DNA of 64,000 bases, taken from positions 10,489,201 to 10,553,200 of the forward strand of contig OX621257.1 in assembly GCA_951640165.1 (NCBI GenBank). Direction: 5' to 3'. Source of the stretch: Pseudoips prasinana (lineage: Eukaryota > Arthropoda > Insecta > Lepidoptera > Nolidae). Shown here one piece after another: positions 1 through 10,011 of the stretch; the first letter of the stretch is position 1, and each line of letters begins with the position of its first letter. Position numbers and translations under genes: made by a program. The notes beneath the pieces are model-generated. The model was not told the origin of the DNA, searched no databases, and saw only the letters and a list, made by a program, of their open reading frames with translations.

Positions 1-122
1 ATAAGTATTTATCTATCTATATAAGTATGTATATCGTCGCCTGGTACTCGTAGTACAAGCTTTGCTTAGATTGGGGGTAGGATGATCTGTGTGACATTGT
101 CCCCAGATATTATTATTTATTA
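1..122 (+). mobile_element. SINE-A2 copy, 3' part, cut by window edge
   Basis: The body and tail match the reverse complement of the copies at 784-1005, 27828-28000 and 29090-29339, including the block GGTACCAGGCGACGATATA and the tail ending in GACATTGTCCC. The tRNA-like head lies outside the window. Confidence 0.8.
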
Positions 123-130
123 TTATATCA

Positions 131-301
131 GCCCGTGCCTCGGAAAGCACGTAAAGGCGTCGGTGATATACCTAAACTCTTTTCGAATGTACCTATTGCT
201 AATAGTCTTGTCGGATCATGAGAGTGATGGAATAAAAAGTAACCCTGAGTTTTTGTACACACTTGTGAACTCTAATATGTCCTGCGCAGATGGGTATTGT
301 T
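131..301 (+). mobile_element. SINE-C fragment, middle and 3' part
   Basis: Starts at CCCGTGCCTCGGAAAGCACG and runs through the block with GATCATGAGAGTGATGGAAT and GTCCTGCGCAGATG, as in the full copy at 22122-22484. The tRNA-like head is missing. It abuts the SINE-A2 tail, so one element was probably placed beside or into the other. Confidence 0.75.
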
Positions 302-783
302 AAAGGTCCCCGTGCCCCAAACTGAAATAATAATATTGTCATTCTGGTCGAATTTTAGCTAAGAATAATGGCATAAACAATGATGAAATGAAAAAATGTG
401 ACATTTTAAAAAGTCCTATCAAAATTAATCATCTATTTACGAAGAATTTTTCTAAAGTGAAAGACATACAAACAAATGCCAAAAAAACTGTATCATACTT
501 TCCAAGTCATCGTAAAGATTCATATTTATTACATTTGGATTTCTTATATTACACCCATAAAACCTTCATATTATTCATACCTTACATAAAATCTCATGTT
601 TCTAACAAGCCTTAAAAAGATAAGAAGCTCTCATTTCTTCACAATAACACACGCCCATATAGCCTGTAAATTTATGGTTAACATGATACTACGCATGATC
701 CAGTGTGCTAAGGGTAAAGTTGAGAATTCTTTTTTGCCGATTCTCATGGAATTGGGCGTTGAAAAGAAATGGATTTTCAAGAA
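302..783. other. unassigned AT-rich stretch
   Basis: I see no recognisable gene, element end or tandem repeat. Short open frames at 388-615 and 596-805 are low-complexity in composition and the second runs into the neighbouring SINE. Confidence 0.4.
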
Positions 784-1005
784 GATCATCCTAGCCCCAA
801 ACTAAGCAAAGCTTGTACTATGGGTACCAGGCGACGATATACATACTTATATAGATAGATAAATACATATATACATAGAAAACATCCATGACTCAGAAAC
901 AAATGTTCGTGCTCATCACACAAATATTTGCACTTACCGAGATTCGAACCCAGGACCACCAGCTTCGTAGGCAGGAGCACTACCAACTAGGCTACGGTGA
1001 CCGTC
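784..1005 (-). mobile_element. SINE-A2, near full length
   Basis: On the minus strand a tRNA-like head (A-box-like TAGCCTAGTTGGTAG, B box GGTTCGAATCTCGG) is followed by a body containing CTGAGTCATGGATG and a tail CATAGTACAAGCTTTGCTTAG. These are the internal RNA polymerase III promoter boxes of a tRNA-derived SINE. No cloverleaf tRNA is intended. Confidence 0.85.
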
Positions 1006-1987
1006 AATTAAATGTAATCTTTGAAATAAATTACTTATTTCTAATATTATGATTAAAAGTGATGCGAGGAGCTAACATTGTGAAATATTATAAAGGGTTA
1101 TTTCACGTAATTAATTTTATGATGGATTCGGGCAACATTTTGACATAGATATGGATGACAAGTTGGTTATAGTAATAGATCACTAAAACAGGTTAAAGAA
1201 AACGAAAAAAGCGCCTTGTAAATTGAAATTTTAAGAGATCGCACTTGTTCGAAATTTGAGCATTAAGAACTATAAACATTAAAGACATATAGTCTGAGTC
1301 TATACACATTCAAGTTGCATAATATTAATTTGTTCTCAGTTTTGACACTCAGTGTTTTAGTGTGTCAAAAGAAAGGTAGTGTGTGTAATGTTTTTTTTAG
1401 TAAAATAATTTATGAAGTATTTGCTTTTTGCACTCCTTCTTCATTTGAACTTTAGCTGTTCCAAATTTCATACTTCCCCGTACGCGCAATTTTCGTAAAA
1501 CGGGGTATAAAGTTTTTGTTTCACGTATATAATATATTAAGGTGACCGTAAATTTCGTACGAAAATGAATAACTTTAAAAACACTTTTTATATCTCTAGA
1601 AAACTAACACCTTCAACAGAACTATATAAAATCCGTTTCATTGTTATTTCAAATCCATTTCCACTACAACGAACACTCAGTCTATTATAATATCGAATGC
1701 ACCAATAAATGGGTTGCAAACAAACAGTTATTTCCTTTTCGAGATAAATGCAGTCACAGTACAGAGATAATGGCGGCCTCACTTCCCGAGGAAGTTTTAT
1801 TTGTAATAATAATGTTAAAGTACGTTCCTGTCTGTGGTCGTATTGGTTTTCCCGTTCTATCGAATTATGAAAGTGAAGTTATTGAAACAGTATATTTGTT
1901 TGCGCACATTCGTCAGCTTTTGTCTAGGGGGCATCGTGATCGTGATCGACGTTCACCTAGATGAAGGTTAAAAATTGCAAAAACATT
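1006..1987. other. unassigned stretch with a 107-codon open frame
   Basis: The plus-strand frame 1641-1964 encodes 107 residues with no motif I recognise, no signal peptide and a basic tail ending RDRDRRSPR. Its composition resembles random AT-rich sequence until about 1760 and becomes more codon-like at MAASLPEEVLF. I cannot support a gene here. Confidence 0.25.
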
Positions 1988-2085
1988 CCTTTTTTTTAAA
2001 GACAAGTCCGCACTAGGGATTTAATCCCTGTGTTGCGGGGTACTATACAAACATATAATAGTCGGACACAAATTACATTCATCGT
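1988..2085 (-). mobile_element. SINE-B 3' fragment
   Basis: Matches the tail half of SINE-B read in reverse: T-run, AAAGACAAGTCCGCACTAGGG, ATTTAATCCCTGTGTTGCGG, GGTACTATACAAACATATAA. The head with the polymerase III boxes is absent. Confidence 0.75.
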
Positions 2086-2258
2086 TGAAAATTAACTTCG
2101 AACCATTTATGACGTAAAATGTGCTCATGCAAACATGTATTTAAGGTAGACCCTTGAAAGAAGAATTCTCCGTGACTTGAACATGACAGATTTTTATTAA
2201 ATTTTAATTTTAGGGATTTAAGACCTTATTCAACACAAGTATATTTTTATAAGGATCA

Positions 2259-2816
2259 TTTTTAGGGTTCCGTAAAAACGGAACCCTTATAGATTCGTCA
2301 TGTCTGTCTGTCTGTATGTCACAGCCACTTTTTTTCCGAAACTATTAGGACCATACTGTTGAAACTTGATAAGTATGTATTCTGTGGACCACATTAAAAT
2401 TATCACACAAAAATAGAAAAAAATTTGGGGGTAGGTACCCCATACTAGGAGCTGAAATTCAAAATTTTTTTTCATCAAACCCATACGTGTGGGTGTGGTA
2501 TCATTTTTTTCTAAACTGAATAGTTTGCGCAAGAGACACTTCCGAAGTGGTAAAATGTGCCGCCTCCCCACCGTAACTTCTAAAATAAGAGAGTGATTAA
2601 ACAGAAAAAAATATATGATGTACTTTATTTTGCAAACTTCTATCGAAAATTGATTTGAACGAGATCTAGTAAGTAGTTTTTTTTATTACGTCATAAATCA
2701 TAAACCGCAATTTCCCTTTCATTCAATCAAATACTACATGAAATTTTATATTGTTACTTGCGCTACGGAGCCCTTCATGGGCGAGTCCAACTCGCACTTC
2801 ACCGCTTTTTAAATAT
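2259..2816 (-). repeat. interspersed repeat of the AGGGTTCCGT / GTGCGAGTCGGACTCGC type
   Basis: The left end reads AGGGTTCCGTAAAAACGGAA and the right end GGCGAGTCCAACTCGCACTT, the two ends of a repeat I know to be common in Lepidoptera. Parts recur at 43692-43862 and 47565-47705. It encodes nothing recognisable; the 94-codon frame at 2287-2571 minus is part of the repeat. Class uncertain. Confidence 0.6.
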
Positions 2817-3115
2817 AGGGCGTAAATTATCTTTCGATTTAACACATATTTTTGCCATCCTCTTTAATTTACTGTTTAAATTACACTGTACTATATTTAA
2901 GCCGGTGATAGTGCATTTTCCTGTTCAACCCCGAGCTTTTGCGGTCAAATAGACTTTATTTAAAAGCTGACTGGATTACTTTGGAGGTAGTTTGTATAAA
3001 GAGGCAGTAATATGTAAGATTTTAAAGCCTTTAATTTAACTAACGCCAGTGGAAATCAACCAACATTTAAATATCGAATATTATTAAATTTAACTAAATT
3101 ATAGATATGGATTAA

Positions 3116-3448
3116 TCTATACACAAATAAATAAAATTGGAGTATCTGTTTGTAATATTGAAATAACCGTTGCTTTCTACATAAATATGAATATATATAC
3201 GGTACATACACCAAGTTAATATTTTTTACAATATTTGTCTGTCGGTCTGTCTGTTTGTTCCGGCTAATCTCTGAAATGATTGCACCGATTTTGACGGGAA
3301 CTTTAGGTAGGTAGAGTTAGGCAGGTAGAGTATGTAATAAGGAGTAACTTAGGCTACGTTTATTTAAAAAAAATCTTTTATTTTAGAAAAAATCAAGAAA
3401 AAACTAATTAAACTAATTGACACGCGGGCGAATCGCGCGTAGAGCTAT
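3116..3448 (+). mobile_element. Helitron-like non-autonomous element, family H3
   Basis: Starts TCTATACACAAATAAATAAA and ends with a short hairpin-forming stretch (ACGCGGGCGAATCGCGCG) plus CTAT, a one-base change from the CTAG terminus typical of Helitrons. A second copy starts 6 bases downstream and a third lies at 46472-47015. No Rep/helicase coding. Confidence 0.65.
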
Positions 3449-3453
3449 TATTA

Positions 3454-3898
3454 TCTATACAAATAAATAAAATTGGAGTATCTGTTTGTAATATTGAAAT
3501 AACCGTTGTTTTCTACATAAATACAGAAAAAAACACGGCCGTTTATAGGTGCCAAATTCGCTCTTTCAAAATTTCAAAATTGTAGGCCAACGGAAAGTTA
3601 TTCTAAACTTAATATGTGAGTTAGTGAAACATTTTATAATGAAAATATTTAGCTATAAACGGCCGTGTTTTTTTCTGTATGCCGTTTCTGTCAGAAACGG
3701 TATACCGAAAAAAACACGGCCATTTATAGCTAAATATTTTCATTAAAATTAAAATTTAAATTAAATGGCCTATCCTTAGTCCACATTCATTACACAGTTT
3801 CTCAAAGCGAGTCTTGCACGTATGTTATGACTTTTTGTTGTAGGTTACATTGGTCATCATTCAAAATTGTCGCGGACGAAGTCGCGGGTAACAACTAG
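3454..3898 (+). mobile_element. Helitron-like non-autonomous element, family H3, second copy
   Basis: Begins TCTATACAAATAAATAAAAT directly after the first copy and ends with TCGCGGACGAAGTCGCGGGT followed by AACAACTAG. Its centre is replaced by palindromic sequence (3632-3748). Tandem Helitron-like copies are common because of their rolling-circle type ends; which copy came first is unclear. Confidence 0.65.
3632..3748. repeat. long imperfect palindrome inside H3 element
   Basis: Left arm 3632-3690 and right arm 3691-3748 are near-complementary with almost no loop. The centre is CCGTTTCTG/TCAGAAACGG. The flanking block ACACGGCCGTTTATA also occurs at 3536-3550, so one arm sequence is present three times. 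It could extrude as a cruciform or be a rearrangement scar. Confidence 0.85.
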
Positions 3899-4220
3899 TA
3901 CCTAATATAAGTTTTATCCCTTACAAGATTTTTTACTATATTTTAAAACTCCAAGGAAATGGTGTGTTACATCATCTACCTGATACCTTCGACTACTGCA
4001 TATAAGCCTACCCTAAAGGTTTCTAAAACGGTGCCATATTGAAGGGGTTAGGGTTTAGTCACCGCGCTTGGTATATAACTTGGTGATCGTGGTTAGGTGG
4101 TAGGTACACAGGCGCTACTACCCGACTATTTGGTCATATACCATCGTGCGTTTCACAAAAAAACTTTTTGCCGCGCACTACCGCTCTGTGGAATCAACTA
4201 CGAAATTCTTGCAGATAGCA

Positions 4221-4320
4221 AGTCAAAATCAAAAAAATCAAAATCAAAATCATTTATTTGCTTACTAAGTGTACAAACAGGTCTTATTACTTAATAGTGG
4301 TGCTTAGAACTTAGCGGCCT
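4221..4320 (-). mobile_element. LINE 3' terminus with TCAAAA-type tail
   Basis: Repeats of TCAAAATCAAAA on the plus strand correspond to a TGATTTTGA tail on the minus strand, a common end of insect non-LTR elements. The sequence just before (4150-4215, plus strand) reads LPLWNQLR in one frame, a phrase resembling jockey-like ORF2 C-termini; the same phrase recurs near 29725-29755. Confidence 0.4.
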
Positions 4321-4339
4321 TTTGCAGGCGTAGCAAATT

Positions 4340-4575
4340 TGAGAGATAACATGTTATTTCAAGTATGGTATAGCTAAATTTATAGGTACAAATTAGTTAA
4401 TAATGTAATAGTTAATAGTCTATTCCTTTCTTCAAAGCTGGCAACGCACTTGCGGTTCCTTTGGTGTTGCGAGTGTCTATTCGCGGCGGTGATATCTTCA
4501 TGGTAAGTGATCAACGCTGATGGGGTGGCCCACTTGGTGGTAGGGGATAGCCCTATTATTCGTTATGGGCCGGAG
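4340..4575 (+). mobile_element. LINE-Z 3' tail
   Basis: Contains GGCAACGCACTTGCGGTTCC, TTGGTGTTGCGAGTGTC and GGCGGTGAT, shared with copies at 26697-27176 (minus), 44118-44310, 52640-52950 and 54962-55045 (minus). This is a very common lepidopteran LINE tail. Diverged, with no coding left. Confidence 0.65.
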
Positions 4576-4590
4576 CCCACAAGTTACAAA

Positions 4591-4772
4591 TAAATAAATA
4601 CATACATACATAGACTCACGCCTGTTTCCCAGAGGGGTAGGCAGAGACAACGGATTTCCATTTGTCACGACCTTTGCACACCTGTTTTGCCTCGATTACT
4701 GTCATTATATTCTTCATACATGCTCGCCGGTTTAGGGTACTTCTTACCTGTCCTTTCTTGAGAACCTCTCCG
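4591..4772 (-). mobile_element. RTE-A LINE 3' end fragment
   Basis: Minus strand carries the 3' coding end of an RTE-type LINE (compare 8981-9181 plus): AGGACAGGTAAGAAGTACCC, then GTGACAAATGGAAATCCG and a (CATA) tail. The flanking 12-13 bases are AAATAAATAAATA on both sides, consistent with a target duplication but too simple in sequence to prove it. Confidence 0.65.
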
Positions 4773-5167
4773 ATAAATAAATAAATAGTGTGTATTTTAA
4801 GAATATAATTTGTATTTTATATCAAGACAGGCTAATAAACTATTTAAGAAACGTTCAAAGTAAATGCATTCTGAAAAGCAAAGCCATCTGGTGGGCGTCT
4901 AAAATCATATATAAACTAGAAAAAGCTCAACCATTCCCTCAAATAGAAAATATTTTTGGTACTATTTATCTTTTGTGTTTTTCTCTAAGTAATTTATCAC
5001 AAAAACCACTGAGTTTGCAGACAAACACTGCAGCTTGTTTGTGTACCATAAATTACGTCTACAATCAAAACACTTTAGAGTAAAAACAAAGTAGTTGCAC
5101 ATTTATTATTCAAATAGTAAATAATATACATACAGGTGATGCCGTTGTAATGCACCAATGATATAAT

Positions 5168-5455
5168 GCGGCGGCCAGCCCCAATGGAGACTAGCCAATT
5201 GCGCAGGACATATTATAGTGCACAAGTGTGTGCGCAAACACAGGGGCTCTTTCTATTCCATCACTCTCATGATCCGTTGGGACTAGCGACACAACCGAAA
5301 ACAGGTCAAGACCGACGGCTTTACGTGTTCTCCAAGGCACTGGGGTGTAATACCGCCAACTTCCAGACTTCGGGCTGATACTTTTTGGCTTGACCCAGGA
5401 TTTGAACCCAGGACGTCATTATCTGGGGTTGAACACGCTATCCTCCAACGAAGCA
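5168..5455 (-). mobile_element. SINE-C, near full length with internal deletion
   Basis: Right end is the head in reverse (CTCCAACGAAGCAATAATA), with a diverged B box GGTTCAAATCCTGGG. It lacks about 35 bp of the segment with TTTCTTTTTACGG found in other copies. The 70-codon frame at 5166-5378 is SINE sequence. Confidence 0.8.
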
Positions 5456-5773
5456 ATAATATGATTCTTTCAATGAAAAAATAAACAATTTTTATTTTTT
5501 ATTTTGAACACAATAATATACAATGTTACTTGTAAAACACCATGACTGATCTGTTGTGTTACGTGAACTATCTGTAAATGATTGCTATCATATATGTACT
5601 TAATTTAAAATTATTGACTCTGTCTCAAAATGAATAATGTTATTGTTTCGAAGTTTTTCTTTTGTATACCTAAATATAATCTAAAATAATAAGCATTCAG
5701 ACAACCGATCGAGCATATATTGTGTTTGCCTACTAAATAATTACTCTAATTGGACCAAATCCCGTGTTCATAC
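5456..5773. other. unassigned AT-rich stretch
   Basis: I see no element end, repeat or coding signal here. Confidence 0.4.
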
Positions 5774-6222
5774 CCGCTTGAGTATGTTTCGCCGGACCGT
5801 CTCAACTGGGTCGTGTTGAAACCGGTAGTAGATGAACCCACTGAGTTTGTTTCGCTGGGTCTTCTCAGTTGGCGCGCATTGGATCCGGTGGTAGCATTAA
5901 AGCGCGACCGTCGTTATTAACACAAGGTCCGTCATAATAATAATACCTTTAATATAGACAGAACCATTGACAATATGTAGTAAAAATATTAGACTTAAAC
6001 TAGATAATTAAACATAATCTCTTGACAATAACTTGATACGAGCTAGCTAAATATCATTTCTGTAATAAAATAAATTTTATAAATGTTTTCATACAAGATG
6101 TACTTAAATATCTATGTTACTAGAAATAATATCTAATGTATACAACTATATTACTACAAACATGTTCTGACTATTTACAAGCGCTTTTTTAAAGTCTACG
6201 TGAATAAAAACTTTTTTTATTT
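5774..6222 (+). repeat. repeat Q/R, longest form, probable retroelement 3' end
   Basis: Opens with GAGTATGTTTCGCCGG, contains GAGTTTGTTTCGCTGGGTCT and CAAGGTCCGTCATAATAATA, and ends CTACGTGAATAAAAAC before a T-run. The terminal AATAAA fits a polyadenylation signal, so I infer a 3' untranslated region of a retroelement. Related copies: 35285-35755, 41885-42378 (minus), 55945-56095 (minus), 56822-57175. Confidence 0.65.
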
Positions 6223-6564
6223 TTATTTTATTTTATTTACACCAACAACCTCGCAGGACTAAATAGCTAATACCATAAGCTACAACTTTTGCTCTACGAG
6301 TTCGGACATAACTCAATACATTAAATATAAAATGATTTTATACGAACGACTGGCGACTAGAGAAATGGGTCAAGTTCAAAGGCACCAGTGCTGCACCTCT
6401 TTCCAGTGCCCTCGCAAGAGTGTATTTCGTAACCTTTAAGATGCGCGTAGAGTTCCATAAACATTTAAGCGGGAAATTAAATTAATACTTATTTTTGTAC
6501 GAAAATAAAATCTAACAAAATATCAAAAGTTTTATAATAAAAGTTGTTGCCATTTTATATAAAA
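6223..6564. other. unassigned stretch
   Basis: No recognisable coding or element ends. A T-rich tract at 6212-6240 marks the end of the preceding repeat. Confidence 0.35.
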
Positions 6565-6749
6565 CTGGCTGCGCCCCGCAGTTTTACCTGCGTTAACGTT
6601 TATAAATTATAGCTTATGGGTTATTCGGATATATAAGCTACATTACCACAAAGTTTCATCAAAATCCGTCCGGCAGTTTTTGCGTGAAAGAGCAACAAAC
6701 GTACACTCTCACACACCCACAAACTTTCACCTTTATAATATTAGTGTGA
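6565..6749 (-). mobile_element. Helitron-like element, family H1
   Basis: On the minus strand it starts TCACACTAATATTATAAAGG and ends with an ACGCAGGTAAAACTGCGGGG-type hairpin then GCAGCCAG, a mutated CTAG end. About 185 bp, non-autonomous. H1 resembles the short lepidopteran elements described as Lep1. Copies: 7679, 12210 (minus), 28075, 49157 (minus), 49875, 60338 (minus). Confidence 0.75.
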
Positions 6750-6838
6750 TTATTTTTTTTACATCGCGGGTAGTTTGATCCTCTTCGCCAGTAAAGTGTA
6801 CAACGAAACCACCGTTTAGATTGATTTCTGGTTTATAT

Positions 6839-6910
6839 GTTTTCTAACCGCACGGTTAGAAAACAGTCTGTACATACGCTACTGATAAGAATCAGTAGCG
6901 TATGTACAGA
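6839..6910. repeat. two adjacent palindromes
   Basis: 6839-6864 is the palindrome GTTTTCTAACCG/CACGGTTAGAAAAC. 6867-6886 pairs perfectly with 6891-6910 (20-bp arms, loop AAGA). The second palindrome's right arm overlaps the left end of the MITE at 6907. Confidence 0.9.
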
Positions 6911-7041
6911 CGCCAGCACATCCAGCTACCTCTATCTGTGAAATTTATTTTATAGATTTTCATCTTTATCACATAAGCATAAGGTTCACTTTCAATTGGG
7001 GAAATTTGAAAGATTGGGGTAGCTTGATGAGCTGGCGTCTG
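6907..7041. mobile_element. TA-flanked MITE, about 135 bp
   Basis: Ends are inverted (CAGACGCCAGCACATCCAG... and ...GAGCTGGCGTCTG) and TA flanks both sides (6905-6906, 7042-7043). A second copy with the same structure lies at 49489-49622. Size and TA duplication suggest a Tc1/mariner-mobilised MITE; it codes for nothing. Confidence 0.85.
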
Positions 7042-7043
7042 TA

Positions 7044-7439
7044 CATAAGTTTTACAAGTAACCCTGTAATTTGACCTCTCAGTCTTCAGCCGCTCTAGCT
7101 ACTAAACTAACATTTAGGTGAGTAATTTATCTTATAACCATTAAATAGCAGTCAAACGCAGACTACTATCGCTGACTGAAACGTTTTCGAATAAACCGCC
7201 ATCTCATTGTGCTAATCTTTCGTTACCAGAATTTAACTCAAAACGCAAGGGTTCAAGCTAGAACAGATTTTACTGGCTAATTTTATTTATGCTCCAACAA
7301 AGATTTTTAAGATATTTAGAAAAAATCTGTATTAATTTTTTTCCTATTGCAAGGATTAATGTGAGATAGTAAAGTGGCGCAGTATACTATCAAAACCGCC
7401 CATGGAGGTGCTTTTAATGTAAAAGAATTTCATCCTGGT
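7044..7439. other. unassigned stretch
   Basis: I find no coding signal or repeat boundary between the MITE and the SINE-C fragment. Confidence 0.35.
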
Positions 7440-7600
7440 GGCATTTCAGCAATGGAGGCCAGTCTCAACGGAGACAAGCCATCTGCGCGGGACATAATAT
7501 AGACTAGATATAATAGATACAACAGAAAAAGTGGTCAGGTACATGCTCTCCGTGCGTGCTCTCCGTGGCACTCTCCGGGGACAAGTAACAGACTGCTATC
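7440..7600 (-). mobile_element. SINE-C fragment, 3' part
   Basis: Contains GGCCAGTCTCAACGGAGACA, CCATCTGCGCGGGACATAAT and GCTCTCCGTG, matching the 3' half of SINE-C in reverse, with a rearranged inner part. Confidence 0.6.
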
Positions 7601-7678
7601 TATCTCATCGCCGACTAGGCAATGCCTGAACTATGGCCAAAAAACTGATAAACTTGTATATTTCTAAACGCATACATA

Positions 7679-7854
7679 TCACACTAATATTATAAAGGCT
7701 AAAGTTTGTGCGTGTATGGTTGTTAATTCTTCACGCAAAAAATACCGAACAGATTTTGATGAAACTTTGTAGTAATATACCTTATACATCCAAATAACGC
7801 ATAGACTATAATTTATAAAAAATTAACGCTGGTAAAACCGCGGGGCACAGCTAG
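7679..7854 (+). mobile_element. Helitron-like element, family H1
   Basis: Starts TCACACTAATATTATAAAGG between A and T and ends GGTAAAACCGCGGGGCACAG plus CTAG, followed by T. 176 bp, no coding. Confidence 0.8.
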
Positions 7855-8257
7855 TTATAGATAAATTACACCCAGACACAGAACAAATAATCAATCTTAC
7901 CGCATACGACCTCTGGCTTAGCCTATGAACTATTAAAAATAACTCAGAAATCAGTTGCCGTGTACAAATATGTTGATTCATTGTATATATGATAACATGA
8001 TAAGCATTAGTATACAAATAAGTAGAGTGGCACACCATTTTTGGCTGTTAGCCAATGGGGTGATAGGTAATTATTTTATGATTATGACATACGGCAATAT
8101 GTGTAAATAATATGTATTACTAAAATTGCACTCGTCACGCCGTAATACAATTTTTGAACCTTAAAGAGGATGCCCTCTGGCGCGGGATTTTGGTATTTTT
8201 TGATGGACAACTGGGACGGCTTTTGCCTCTATTGTAAAGTACTACAATAATAATAAT

Positions 8258-8506
8258 CATATCCTGGGACATGTTTGGCACACGGCCATCTAATCCCAAA
8301 CTAAGCAGAGCTTAAACTATGGAAACCAGATAACTGGTATACTACTTTTCTTTTGTAAATACATACTTATTTAGATACATTATATAGATAATAACACCCA
8401 GACTCAGGACAAATAGACATGTTCATGCACACAAATATCTGCCCTGGATAGGAATCGAAACCATGACAAGGCAAGCATTTGTCAACCACGCCATACGGCG
8501 GCCCAT
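8258..8506 (-). mobile_element. SINE-A, near full length
   Basis: The right end is the tRNA-like head in reverse (B box region CTGGATAGGAATCGAAACC, diverged). Body has CCCAGACTCAGGACAAATAG and tail CTAAGCAGAGCTTAAACTAT. A 15-20 bp insertion near TAGATACATTATATAGATAA separates body from tail. Confidence 0.85.
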
Positions 8507-8545
8507 CAAATGGTTACTAGACAAATAAAAATAAAAGGATAAAAA

Positions 8546-9386
8546 TAAGGGGTCCATATTTGCTCACCTAAAGTTCTTTACCCGAAATTGTTCTTCCTAA
8601 TGATTTGTAATCCGAATGATCACTCTTCCTAAAATTGTTCATCCTAAAATTTACATTCATACTATTTGTAGTGCTACCGGCTATGTTCATAACACTCATG
8701 TTTCCGAAAATTGTAATTAATAATATCATTAATGTAAATATATTAAACTCCTACATTTTTTTATCATAACGCTTCTATCCCTAAACATAATTACCATCAT
8801 ATTTTCACTCATACTCAGAAAGCAACATTTACCAAGTGTAATAAAAATATATGTGGTTAGAAGATGATAGTATCTAAATGGTAGCAGTTGCAACCTAACC
8901 TAACCCAAATTATTTCATAAAACTACAAAAAAAGATATGACTGAATGAATAATAGTGTAAAAGATGGTTATGTTGAGAAACATAACCATACATTGAACAT
9001 TCTCTGATCAAACCGGAGACGTACTCAAGAAAGGTCAGGTCAGAAGTACCCTGAACCGGCGAGCATGTATGAAGAATATAATGTCAGTAAACGAAGCGAA
9101 AGAGGTGTGCAAGGATCGTGACAAATGGAAGTCCGTTGTCTCTGCCTACCCATCTGGGAAACAGGCATGAGTCTATGTATGTATGTTGAGAAAATATTGG
9201 AAAACAAATAAAAGTATTATAGATGTTTATTGCTACTGACATTATGAAGTTGAATGCTTTGGAATTATGAACATTAGATACAGAATAGTTAGGAATTGTG
9301 ACTGTTAGGATGAAAAATGTTAGGAAGTTTTCGGATTTCCAATTATCCGAGTTAAAAATTTAGGTGAACTTTGGCGCACCCCTATT
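8546..9386. mobile_element. TIR element, carries an RTE-A insertion
   Basis: Left end AAGGGGTCCATATTTGCTCA and the reverse complement of the right end, TAGGGGTGCGCCAAAGTTCA, are diverged inverted repeats followed on both sides by short CCTAAA/CCGAAA-type motifs (for example TTCATCCTAAAATT). No transposase. Without the LINE insertion it would be about 630 bp. Confidence 0.6.
8981..9181 (+). mobile_element. 5'-truncated RTE-A LINE insertion with 12-bp target duplication
   Basis: Carries the 3' coding end: AAGAAAGGTCAGGTCAGAAG, then GCGAGCATGTATGAAGAATA, GTGACAAATGGAAGTCCG and CTACCCATCTGGGAAACAGG, followed by a TATG tail. TATGTTGAGAAA occurs at 8969-8980 and 9182-9193 and is the likely target-site duplication. 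Frameshifts and stops break the frame. Confidence 0.8.
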
Positions 9387-9592
9387 CATACAATACACAG
9401 AAAACACCCAGACCAAATATATGTCTCTTGCAAGGAAATATTCTGCCACCTTTAGATCAGAAACTAGGTATCCTACCAATTTAAGTATGGCGAAAACAAG
9501 TCAATTTCTTTAAATAGTTTTTATTAATTTGTTATGCATTCAAAATCCATACTCACACTGTATCATAATTGGGACTAACAAATACACGGCAA

Positions 9593-10011
9593 ATGTTAGG
9601 GCGACAGAACGACAAGCAGTTCCGGGAAAACAGCGATCTGTTTGTGGTGCAGTCGCTGTGCCGGACTGGCAAGAGTCGGCAATCGGGTTGGGCAATCCAG
9701 AGCGCTCCCAGGGTATGTTCGTGTTCAGACCATCTGGCACATGGCACAAAAGGGGACCACCAGAGCAGCACACCCACATTTCCGGGACTCCTTAAAAAAT
9801 GTGGGCGACAGTACGATATTTCGATCATCAGTGGTAGGATAGCACATCAGCTCCACTAAGTTTTCACGATGGATTGTTTTCACGACAAACGGTAGGTCGG
9901 TGGAACTTTGATTGACGTACGATATCATGCCACAACTTTCACTTGACAAACTAAAACGCCAACTCTGTCGCACCGCTCATGGTCGACATTTCGTACTATC
10001 GCCCTAACATC
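9593..10011. mobile_element. TIR element interrupted by an R1-type fragment
   Basis: Right end, reverse complemented, reads ATGTTAGGGCGATAGTACGA. The left end reads ATGTTAGGGCGACAGAACGA at 9593 and a near-copy ATGTGGGCGACAGTACGA at 9799. The element would be about 215 bp without the insert. Overlapping open frames here (up to 96 codons) are element sequence. Confidence 0.65.
9617..9793 (+). mobile_element. R1-clade 3' untranslated fragment
   Basis: Matches positions about 33560-33735 of the R1 copy: CAGCGATCTGTTTGTGG, CAGTCGCTGTGCCGGACTGG, GGCAATCCAGAG and CATGGCACAAAAGGGG. It lacks both the coding part and the true 3' end, which an ordinary reverse-transcribed insertion should keep. Confidence 0.75.

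Noticed and set aside
1641..1964. 107-codon frame as a host gene
   Set aside because: No domain, signal peptide, splice signals or compositional support beyond a short stretch.
9529..9859. several overlapping frames of 66-96 codons on both strands
   Set aside because: All lie in the R1 3' UTR fragment and TIR sequence.
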